Translations under genes and position numbers: made by a program | Origin: Cordia subcordata | Lineage: Eukaryota; Streptophyta; Magnoliopsida; Boraginales; Cordiaceae | Length of the DNA stretch: 64,000 nucleotides | Assembly (NCBI GenBank): GCA_028554755.1 | Contig: JAPTOF010000030.1 | Coordinates: 186,001-250,000, forward strand | Direction: 5' to 3' | Shown here: positions 55,108 to 64,000 of the stretch, in pieces | Position numbering within the stretch: the first letter of the stretch is position 1 | How the letters are laid out: every line of letters begins with the position of its first letter | Notes under the pieces: generated by a model | The model's input: only the letters and a program-made list of their open reading frames with translations | What the model was told of the DNA's origin: nothing | Database searches by the model: none

Positions 55108-57570
55108 TTTTTTTTTTTTTTTTGCGATGCAAGTGTGGTATTTCATTAATCAATGGATGAATGTACAAGATTTTACATGGCTATTCAACAATATTTTCAA
55201 TCTTCCACAGTTTCCCAATTTCAATATTCAACCTAGTGGAAGGGAATTTCTTTCCAAAAGTAACTTTACATCTAACATTGTTATAAATTTCCACAAAAAT
55301 AGATTCTTCCATCTGGGCCTACTTGTTAAAGAGTCTTCTATTCCTTTCGAGCCAAAGGTGGTAAATTGATACTCCAAAAAAGTGCTTTAAAATGATGGCC
55401 TTCAAATTATCATCCTAGGCATATGGAGAAAGGAAGAAGTTGATCTCATCCTAGTCATAGACATTTGTTAGGCAACAAGTAAGTTGGAGTCCTTTTCTCC
55501 AAACACGCCTCGTGAAACCACAAGAGAAAAAGAGATGATTTCTAGTTTCACAACCCATGTGACAAAAGGTGGAAAGAGGGTTAATGTTCATTCCCCAATG
55601 GAGAATATTGAATTTTGTGTTAAGCTTATCCTTCAAAGCCAACCAAGTGAAGAAAGCATGCCTTGGGTTATGTCTCTTAAACCAAGCAAGGTGATGACCC
55701 CTTAAAAGATCTCCTTTTTGCCTCATGCATTCCCAAGTATTTTTGAAGGCAAAAGTTCCATTTGGACTAAGTGTCCAAGAGAAGGTATCCATATTTCCAT
55801 CCACAAATGCAAAAGGAGGGGGGCTAATATGACCAAATGGATTAGCCAAATCGAAGTTGTATCTCTAAAAGTGTGACTATCTTTGGCATCCAAGGGGGGA
55901 TCATCAAAAGCATTGTTCCAATATTGAAAAAGCGTACCTTATGAGTGCCAATTGTCATGCCAAAAGAATGTGAGATTACCATCACCAACAATGTGCATAA
56001 TATGCTTTCTTGCTTCAGCCTGATACTTCAAGAGTCATTTGAAAATCCAACTAGCATCTTATGGGCAATTAAGATTCCAAATTGATTTCCCTTTTATGTA
56101 ATTTCCATGAATCCATTGGCTTCAAAGGGAATTCCTATTTGTGTACATTCTCCAAAATGTCTTGAGCACAAACGTAGTGTTAATATCCTCCATTCTTCTA
56201 ATACCAAGGCCTCTCTCTTTAAATGGAAGGCAAATCTCTTTCCAAGCAACTTTTGGACCCGTATTCCTCCAAAGAAAAGCCTTGAATTTTGACTCAATAG
56301 TGAAAATGACACCTTTTGGAATGTGGACAATACTTGCCCAAAAGGCACAAATTTGGGTAAGAGTGGACTTTATGAGTAAAATTCTACCCCCATATGAGAG
56401 CCATTGATTAACCCAATTTCCAATCTTGTAATCAATCTTCTCTAAAAGAGGAAGGAAATTGGATTTCCTGAGTTTTCTTGAGACAAGAGGAATACCCAAA
56501 TATCTCATTGATAGAGTACCTTCTTTGAAATCAATTTCCTCCAAAATGGCTTGCCTTTCCTCATTTTGGACTCCCATAAAGAAAACTTCACTCTTCATTT
56601 TGTTAATCTTCAGCCCCAAATAAGATGTGAACTTGTGCAAAATCTCAATGATGCATTTGATGGAATTAAGATTACCCTTTGCAAAAGATAAAAATATCAT
56701 CCGCAAAACAAATATGGTTGAGCTTGAGTTTTGTACATTTCGAATGAAAGTCAAAGTTTGAATTCCTTGCAAGGTTGTTGAGCATGCATGTAAGGATTTC
56801 CATAGAGATAACAAAGAGGTGGGGGAGAGAGGATCTCCTTGTCTAATGCCATTTGCACCTTTAAAGTATCCTTCTAATCCTCTATTAATTGATATAAAGT
56901 AGCTTGAAGAAGAGATGCAAGCCATAATACAACCAATAAACTTCTTTAGGAAACCAAAAGCAGTGAGGGCAATCTCAATGAATTCCTAATTTAGAGTGTT
57001 AAAAGCTTTCATGATGTCAATCTTTAAAGCACATCTTGGAGAAATGTGGTTTCTTGAATAGCCTCTAATAAGGTCATGGGCAATATGGATATTCTCATTT
57101 ATGAAAAGGCTGATTGATTCCAAGGAATGATATTCTCCATGCAACTCTTCATTCTATTTGCAAGCAATTTAGAGATGCATTTGTAGAGAGTATTACAACA
57201 AGAAATGGGCCTAAAATCCTTAAACAAAGTAGGATTTGGGATTTTAGGCACAAAAGCAATGTAGGTTGTATTTACCTCCCCAAGAAGCTTGCAAGAACCA
57301 AAGAAGTCCAAAATTGCTTTAATGAAATCCTCCCCAATAATGTCCCACGCGGCCATGTAGAAAAAAGAGGAAAATCCATTTGGGCTTGGGCTTTTATTTG
57401 GGTTAAGTAAGAAGAGAGTATTTTTAATCTCATCCTCTATGAAAGGTGCCAAAAGTGCTCTCTTTGTTTCATCTCCAATTTGCTTCCCAATGATATCTTT
57501 AATTTCTTCAACATTTGCAAATAAAGATGATGGAGTACCAAGAAGTTTCTTGAAGAAAAGAACAATCTCT
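55108..57570 (-). mobile_element. 5'-truncated LINE, ORF2 RT and zf-RVT
   Basis: It begins with T16 (55108-55123), a long intact tail. On the minus strand from the right: MAPFIEDEIKNTLFLLNPNK, SPSPNGFSSFFYMAAWD, KDFRPISCCNTLYKCISKLL (57099-57452). Motif A is in a decayed stretch (57000-57060). Next, SRGLEGYFKGANGIRQGDPL and, after a shift near 56695, the FADD region. Then INKMKSEVFFMGVQNEERQA, RYLGIPLVSRKLRKSNFLPL, WLSYGGRILLIKSTLTQICA (56122-56925), and zf-RVT MDTFSWTLSPNGTFAFKNTW, FCHMGCETRNHLFFSCGF (55451-55849). EN is missing (truncated near 57570). Confidence 0.92.
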
Positions 57571-58028
57571 TTTCAAATGCCACATTGGAAGCATCTCCAA
57601 GAAATACTTTGACATCAAATCAATTTACATCAATTGAAGACATTTCAAAAGAAATTGAAAATGACTCTTTGATTGAAAAGAATGAAAGATGGGATCTTGA
57701 AAATGAAGGAAATGAAAAAGCAAGTCTTAAAGCAACTCAACATGATAGCAGAAGGGAAGAAGGTGTGAACTTAGAGGAAGAACCGAGGGCTTCTGCACCC
57801 CTGGGTGATAATGTGCCTCATTTCTCCCCCCCATTTGATGGTACCCTTTGTACTTTTCTTTTTTGTTCACTGGCTGGTTTTTCTTTTGTTTGTAACTTTT
57901 TGTTTATTAGCTCTTCCCCTTAAGCCGATTTCTTGGCTTATTTGTTTTATCTAAGCTTGAGGGGAATGGTGATGTCTTTGTACTCAATTGCAATTAATAA
58001 ATCTTACTTAATCTGCAAAAAAAAAAAA
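57571..58028 (+). mobile_element. LINE copy with ORF1 end fused to a stem-loop 3' UTR, poly(A)
   Basis: The frame 57585-57923 is an ORF1 C-terminus: NTLTSNQFTSIEDISKEIEN, NERWDLENEGNEKASLKATQ, EEGVNLEEEPRASAPLGDN. ORF2 does not follow. Instead a T/G-rich 3' UTR comes next, with an inverted repeat TTCCCCTTAAGC (57914-57925) and GCTTGAGGGGAA (57955-57966), then a 3' end 'tactcaattgcaattaataaatc' and A12 (58017-58028). The copy at 58861-59794 has the same plan. Confidence 0.8.
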
Positions 58029-58860
58029 GATACAAAGGGGATCATTTTCGATACCTTATTGAAGCATTCTACATTTAGTGTTGAGTTTATCCTTGAAATC
58101 AAGCCAAGTAATAAATCCATACCTCGAATTATGACCTTTGAACTAAATCAAATACTTTCCATGGAAGCTATCACCTTTGCTTCGAATGTGTTCCCAAGTA
58201 TGCATGAAGGAGAAATTACTATCCGATGAGAGAGACCAAATAACATTATCCATGCTTCCATTTTCAAGACCAAAACTTGGGGGGGCTGATGTGAGACAAG
58301 TGTAGGGCCAATTCCAAGTATCATGATAGAACAAGGAGCTAACCTTTGCTGAGTAAGGAGGATGGGGAAAAATATTGCTCTAATGTTGTGAGAGGTACCC
58401 ATCATTATGCCAACGATCATGCCAAAAGAAAGTGCTGCAGCCATTGCCAAGAATATGCTTGATGTGGTTTTGAGCTTCCAACCGAATTGAAAGAAGGGTT
58501 TTGAAAATCCAACTTGCTTCACTAGGGCATGTAATGCTTTATATGGATTCCCCCTTGAGATAATTTGAGTGCACTCAATGGCTCCAAAGAGAGTCCTTAC
58601 GTGTATACATTCTCTAGAAGATTTTGAGTTTGAAAACAGTGTTAATATCAACAAGTTTCCTAACTCCAAGCTCTCCTTCTTCGAAGGGTAAAAAAATGTC
58701 CTTCCAAGAAACTTTTGGCCCCGTATTCCTCCATAAAAAAGTCTTAAATTTAGATTCAACGGCTGCCACAATACTTTTAGGGATGGGCACAACATTTGCC
58801 CAAAAGGGAAAGATTTGTAAGAGGATAGATTTAATGAATTATAAATGCTCTTGCTTAGAA
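58029..58860 (-). pseudogene. LINE RT end/zf-RVT fragment, inverted
   Basis: Minus-strand pieces: NLLILTLFSNSKSSRECIHV, FGMIVGIMMGTSHNIR (58148-58795) and ENGSMDNVIWSLSSDSNFSF, MHTWEHIRSKGDSFHGK (58143-58334). It has no poly(T) start. Its left end is fused to the A12 tail of the preceding copy and its right end is head-to-head with ORF1 of the next. Confidence 0.78.
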
Positions 58861-59794
58861 GATGGGATGCTAATGCACAATTGATAAATTTAAGTTAGGA
58901 TAAAGTCCCTCTTTGGGTGAAATTGCATAATGTTCCATGTTCACTTCTCACACAATGTGGGTTAAGTTATATTGCTAGCACTTTAAGTATACCGCTAGAA
59001 ACAGACAAACTTACAAAGCCATTACGAGAGTGTGTATTGAAATGGACCTCTCGAAGGACTTGTCGGATCACACCTTTGTGAGGCTAAGAAATGGGGAATG
59101 GGCAAGGATTGAATTTGAATACGCTTAGAAGCCCCATTTTGTTCGTCATGTGAAATTGTTGACCACTCTCTTTCCACATGCTCTTGTGCAACAAATCACG
59201 ATGCACCAAAGCTTGTTTCACTACTAGAGAAGAGAAAAGATGGTGATTAGAAGAGCTTTAAAACCAAAAAGGTGTGGAAGAAGACCCACCTAGTTCACCA
59301 AAAGCCTTTTTCTACTGTAGTTCTTCTCCCAATTGGAGTCAAAGTAGATAAAGTTGAGCGTAGACCCTCGACCTCACCTATACAAGATCCATTAACATGT
59401 AACTGTTTTGCTTTTCTCCAACCAAATGAGATTGAGCCAAATGATGAAGAAGGTTATACTCAAAATGAAAGGAACTTTGTTGAAGAAGATGAAATGAAGA
59501 ATGAAAGGCTACTTATAAGGCCTCATGTTACTCAAGATAAGGCTCAGGAAGATAGTGGAACAGAATTTGTTGAAGCCGAAGTAGCTTTGAGGGATGATCC
59601 CTTTCCCCCCTCCTTCTTAATTGTGCTTTTGATTTGATTTTTCTTTTCCTAAAAGTTGCTTTTTGCTTTCTTTATTATTTCCCTTACCCCTTAAGATGAA
59701 TTCATGTTTTGCGTTGTTGTTCTTTAGCTTAAGGGGTTTAGGATTTGTCTTTGTAAAAATTTGTGATTATTATAAACTTACTTAATCTACAAAA
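58861..59794 (+). mobile_element. Second LINE copy with ORF1 fused to a stem-loop 3' UTR
   Basis: It starts inside the DUF4283-like domain (DKVPLWVKLHNVPCSLLTQC, then GLSYIASTLSIPLETDKLTK), followed by a knuckle CSSCEIVDHSLSTC in a shifted frame (about 59140-59185). The C-terminal frame 59272-59637 has EDEMKNERLLIRPHVTQD and EAEVALRDDPFPPSFLI. The 3' UTR has a perfect 10-bp inverted repeat ACCCCTTAAG (59686-59695) and CTTAAGGGGT (59728-59737), then 'gtctttgtaaaaatttgtga' and 'cttacttaatctac' plus a short A4 tail at 59791-59794. Confidence 0.8.
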
Positions 59795-60117
59795 GACTAA
59801 GGAAAGTGAAGGAAATAAAGAAGGAATTGCTAGCCAACCAAATGCTTGGACAAAGAGATTAAGGTATGTCCTTTCCCCAAGCAATCCTTCACTTGATTGG
59901 GGAAATGATTTTGCAGAATATATTAGTACCAACTGGCATATTGAAAAAGAATTTGAAGCTAAAATTATCAATAGAGTTAGAGAAATGGAAGATCCCTCGG
60001 AAGATATATATGATGAAGGGGAAAATCTTTGGTCACAATGTCTTTTTGGCCAATTTCTTTGTGGCCCTCCACCCTACCACATGAGTAGAAACATGGTTGA
60101 ATTGGCAAGGTGGAAAG
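59795..60117 (+). pseudogene. LINE ORF1 fragment before the DUF4283-like domain
   Basis: The frame reads NPSLDWGNDFAEYISTNWHI, EKEFEAKIINRVREMEDPSE, DIYDEGENLWSQCLFGQFLC. It matches TSNWENDFTEFMEKNLHLEE and DPPQDLYDEGESFW of 41700-41915. It is cut at 60117 by the poly(T) of the next LINE. Confidence 0.82.
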
Positions 60118-61615
60118 TTTTTTTGCGAAGCAAGTAGATTTTGTATTAGTAATCAAAATGTACAAAAATACAAAAGAATGATGATCTCCCACTATGCTAT
60201 CAAGTCTCCAACATTTATAAATGCTAATATTTGTGCTTGTAGGTGCAAATTTTTTTCAAAAAGAAACTTTACATCTAACATCATTAAAAATTATAGCAAA
60301 GAGAGATTCTTTCGTTCTATCTTCATTGTGAAAAATCCTTCGATTTCTTTCAACCAAAAGTGATATATTGCTACTCCAGGCAAAAGGTTAAGCATAGTAG
60401 CTTTCAAATTCTTCTTCCAAGGCCCAAGGAGTTAAGTTATCAATGATGTTTCAAATTTTTGAAACATTTAGGAGACGAAGGCCACTCCTTTAAATCCTTC
60501 TTGTAAAGCTACATGAGATAAAGAGGTGGTCTCTTGTTTCACAATCAAGGTGACAAAAGGTGCACAAGGGGCTGATTTGTATTCTCCATTGAAGAACGTT
60601 GTACTTTGTGTTGAGCTTATCCTTAAAAGCTAGCCAAGCAATGAAACTGTGTCTCGGATTGTGACCCTTAAACCAAATCAGGTTGTTACTTCTAAATGGT
60701 TCTTCTTTGCAACATGTTTGGTCGCAAGTGCATTTGGAAGAAAATTGCCCATCTGTGGACAAGGACCAAGTAAACTTATCCATTCTATCTGTCTCAAGAA
60801 AAAAGCTTGGGGGGCTGGTGTGCATCAAATTAGTGGGCCAATTTCACTCTCTATTAGAAAAGACAGCACTCACCTTTGCCTCATATGAAGGGGTGGGTAA
60901 AATGTTTCTCCAATGTTGAGTAAGGTATCCCTCTTCATGCCAACAATCATGCCAAAAGAATATGCTGTTTCCATTTCCAAGTATGTGTTTAATGTACTTT
61001 TTAGCTTCCATCCAAAATTGAAGTAGTGATTTGAGTATCCAACTGGCATTTTGAGGGCATTGAAAGCTCCAAATAGGTTTACCTTTGAGATAGTTTTAGT
61101 GAATCCAACGACTCCAAAGTGAAGCTTTGCACACATACATTCTCCATAATATCTTAAGCATGAAAATGGAGTTGATGTCCTAATGTTTTTTTTAATCCCA
61201 AGGCCTCCTTCTTTATGTGGTAGACAAATGTCCTTCCATGCAACTTTTGGCCCCGTATTCCTATAAAGAAATGCCTTGAATTTTGTTTCAATTGCTACCA
61301 TGACTCCTTTTGGAATGAGAACAACACTTGCCCAAAATGCAAAAATTTGAATGTGTGGATTTAACGAGAATGAGCCTTCCCGTATATGATAGCCATGAGT
61401 TTGTCTAATGCTCAATTTTCCCTTTGATCTTCTCCAAGAGGGGCAAAAAATTAGATTTTCTCAATTTCCTTGGGACTAAAGGGATCCCCAAATATCTAAT
61501 TGGCAAGGTTCCTTCATTGAAATCAATTTTGTCCAAGATGTTTTCCTTTTCTTCATTTGAGACCCCTCCAAAAAAGATATCACTTTTCATTGAATTTATC
61601 TTAAATACAGGGCCA
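60118..61615 (-). mobile_element. 5'-truncated LINE, RT end and zf-RVT
   Basis: It starts T7 then GCG (60118-60127). Minus-strand protein pieces from the right: KSDIFFGGVSNEEKENILDK, RYLGIPLVPRKLRKSNFLPL (61405-61740), FWASVVLIPKGVMVAIETKF, LYRNTGPKVAWKDICLPHKE (60870-61415), then MDKFTWSLSTDGQFSSKCTC, FIAWLAFKDKLNTKYNVLQW, CTFCHLDCETRDHLFISC (60490-60828). It is truncated before the RT active site near 61615. No clear target duplication was found. Confidence 0.9.
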
Positions 61616-61728
61616 AACAACTCAAGAAAAGGAAACCATTGGGGGATCAAATTGCTTAGCCAAAAGGGAATGGAGATCGGTCGAGTGTTCTTTTGGGAGG
61701 GATGCCATATCTTCCATCTACCCAATGA
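61616..61728 (+). pseudogene. LINE ORF1 C-terminal end
   Basis: The frame KKRKPLGDQIA, stop, PKGNGDRSSVLLGGMPYLPS, TQ ends at TGA 61726-61728, which overlaps the ORF2 start ATG at 61725 (ATGA). The ending P-x-LP-x-x-Q resembles AQIPPLQK-stop and SPLPPPQ of the copies near 54000-54450. Confidence 0.65.
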
Positions 61729-64000
61729 ATTTTTGCTCATGGAATATTCGGGGATTCAATTCCCCAAACAAGCAAAAAGAAGTGAAGTGTCTTATAAAGA
61801 AGCATCTTTTGGATTGTTTTTGTGTTTTAGAGACCAAGGTGACTTGTGACTAATCCATTGCGACCTCTCTTGATGCCTTGGGTTTTGCTAACTACATGGA
61901 TGAAAATATGGCTGGAAGAATTTGGCTCTTTTAGAGACAACATATCAAAACCAATATTCTCAATTCAATGGATCAAGGTATTCTTTGCCATTTTGAACTC
62001 CCCACTATTTGTTCCTTCTTTGTGGCTTTTGTCTATGGTAGAAATGACCTAATTAGAAGAAGACAGCTTTGGAGTAGAACCTTAAAGTGGAGCGAGTTGT
62101 GTGATGAGGGGCCGCTTTGCATACTTGGAGACTTTAACAAAGTTTTACATTTTGGAGATAGATCTTTCTCCAACACTTTCCCACCAAGTGCTTGGGAAAT
62201 CAATCAATGCATTACTCTTGCCAAGTTGATGGAAATCAAAGCTATTGGCACCTACTTTACCTGGACCAACAAAAGCACTAGAGGCAACATCATTGCAAGC
62301 AAGCTTGATAGAGCATTTGTCAATTCCAATTGGATGGAGCATTTTAATAATCATTTTCTCTTGCTGGAAAATCTTAGGATTTTGGATCATTTCCCACTTA
62401 TTATGATCTTTAATAAGAACAAGAGCTCATCACCAAAGCCTTTCAAGTTCTATAATGCATGTCTACTCATGAGCTTTTCCTTCATGTGGTAAAGGAACAT
62501 TGGAGCGCACGGGTCTTCGGCACTCCAATGTTCATTTTATTCCAAAAGCAAAAAATCCTCAAGAAGGCACTCAAATATTTTGATAATTTATATTTTTCTT
62601 GCATTTCAAACAAGATTGAATGTCTCAAGGAGGCACTTTTGGAGGTTCAATTTGACATTCTCAATAGTTATACCATGGAGGAGAACATCAACAAAGAGAA
62701 AGACATTATGCTTCGGATTGAAGATTTGGAAGACACCTACAAGGAAATGCTCCACCAAAAATCAAGGCTCAATTGGATCAATTATAGTGAAGCCAACACA
62801 AAATTTTTCAGAACACCATTAAGGGAAGAAGAAATATGAATACTATTCATGCCATTCAAGACATAAATGGAAATCTTATCACATCCAAGGAGGGGATCAA
62901 GGCCGAATTTCTCTCTTTCTTCCAAGGCCTTCTTGGCACACCAATTTTCACCATTGCTAGTGTGGATCTTATTAAGGGCATCATTGACAAGACCATAAGA
63001 GAAACTTGTGCAATAAATTTTGTTGCTCTTATCACTATAGAGGAGATCAAAAGCACCCTTTTCTCACTCAATCCAAAGAAGAGCCCAGGGCCAGGTGGTT
63101 ACACATCCCATTTCTATAAAGTTGCTTGGGAAATTGTGGGCCAAGATGTTCTTAAGGCAATTGACTCTTTCTTTACATCAAAGAAACTTCTTAAAGAGGT
63201 TAGTGCTACTTATATTGCTCTTGTTCCTAAAGTCCAAAACCCCTTTTTTTTAAGGACTTTAGACCCATTTCATGTTGCAACACCATATACAAATGCATTT
63301 CCAAGATCCTTGCCAATAGAATCAAAGATTGCTTGCCTAGCATTTTTTCTTAGAACCAATCAGCATTTATTAAAAGGAGGCTTATTAATGAGAATATCCT
63401 TGAAGGATACTTTAAATGGGCAAATGGAATTAGACAAGGAGATCCTCTTTCCCTTTATCTGTTTATTATTTGTATAGAGGTCCTTTCTTGCATGCTAAAT
63501 TGTTTGAAGCACAATCCAAGGTTTGGTTTTCACCTAAAATGTGCAAAATTGGAACTTAATCATCTTTGCTTTGCTGATGACCTCTTCATCTTTTGCAAAG
63601 GGAATTTGGATTCAATTGAGTCTAGTTTGAAAGTTAATTATGCCAAAAGTGAAATCTTCCTTGGGGGAGTCTCTCAAGAGGACAAGCTTTCTATTCTCAA
63701 CCAAGTGGAGTTTAAAGAAGGGTCCCTACCTATTAGATATTTGGGTATTCCCTTTGTATTTAGGAAACTTGGAAAGGTCAATTGCTTACCACTTATGGAG
63801 AAGATCACAAGGAAGCTTGAAAATTGGACCACTCATTGGCTCTCATATGTGGGTAAGGTAACTCTTATAAAGTCTACCCTCTTACAAATTTGTGCTTATT
63901 GGGCTGGTACATTTCTCCTACCTAAAGGGATCATTGCAGTAATTGAATCCAAATTTTGTGCTTTCCTTTGGAGGGATACTAGAGCTAAAATAGCTTGGAA
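61725..64000 (+). pseudogene. LINE ORF2 (EN and RT), continues beyond the window
   Basis: ORF2 starts MNFCSWNIRGFNSPNKQKEV at 61725. EN: FVAFVYGRNDLIRR, LCILGDFNKVLHFGDRSFSN, IGTYFTWTNKSTRGNIIASK, LDRAFVNSNW, and RILDHFPL where SDH is expected. Linker: LNWINYSEANTKFFR. RT 62836-63250: EEIKSTLFSLNPKKSPGPGG, YTSHFYKVAWEIVGQD. A T8 run at 63245-63252 marks a frame shift. At about 63400 the sequence jumps from NENIL to EGYFKWANGIRQGDPLS, deleting motif A with its catalytic Asp; CFADDLFIFCKGN (FADD) is kept near 63570. The final 400 bp closely match 45240-45640. Confidence 0.92.

Noticed and set aside
60100..61640. Target duplication for the LINE at 60118-61615
   Set aside because: The flanks (AAGGTGGAAAG against AAGAAAAGGAAAC) are too dissimilar to call a duplication.

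Overview
This is a stretch of repeat-rich plant nuclear DNA. Every stretch I could assign is a retroelement remnant, apart from one short plastid-derived piece. I found no convincing host gene, tRNA, rRNA or CRISPR array. A plant source is indicated by three things: Ty3/gypsy elements of the Athila type with a tRNA-Asp primer-binding site, L1-type LINEs whose ORF1 has a DUF4283-like domain plus a CCHC knuckle and whose ORF2 ends in a zf-RVT domain, and an insert of chloroplast ndhK. The species cannot be told from this window; an angiosperm is most likely.

Layout. (1) 1-7.07 kb: LINE debris carrying a solo LTR (2311-4665, target duplication AAGAG) that itself contains the ndhK fragment, followed by an inverted LTR fragment. 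(2) 7.08-19.95 kb: minus-strand Athila-like element 'A' (5' LTR, primer-binding site and gag kept), split in its gag by a complete but dead plus-strand Ty1/copia element (7849-17054, target duplication TGATG). (3) 20.0-35.8 kb: a three-deep nest. A second copia LTR ('copia-2') is broken by minus-strand Athila-like element 'C', and the 3' LTR of C is broken by full-length Athila-like element 'B' (21438-32222, target duplication ATCTA). B carries gag, protease, RT/RNase H and an unbroken integrase frame. (4) 35.8-37.2 kb: another Athila-type LTR fragment ('D'). (5) 37.2-64 kb: a pile of more than a dozen L1-type LINE pieces in both orientations, often head-to-head and usually joined directly to the poly(A) tail of the previous piece. 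One is a clean LINE-in-LINE insertion with a 14-bp target duplication (49201-50016).

None of these elements looks able to move by itself: almost every frame has stops, shifts or deletions. The best-preserved frames are the Athila-B integrase (24848-25852) and a 498-codon LINE ORF2 segment (52428-53924). The observations most worth a second look are: LINE copies in which ORF1 is followed directly by a distinct 3' UTR with a conserved long stem-loop; ORF1 and ORF2 joined by an ATGA stop/start overlap in two copies; recurrent inverted 5' segments that look like twin priming; paired TTGGCT/AGCCAA palindromes kept in all the related LTRs; and duplicated short hairpins in the 3' non-coding parts of Athila elements B and C.
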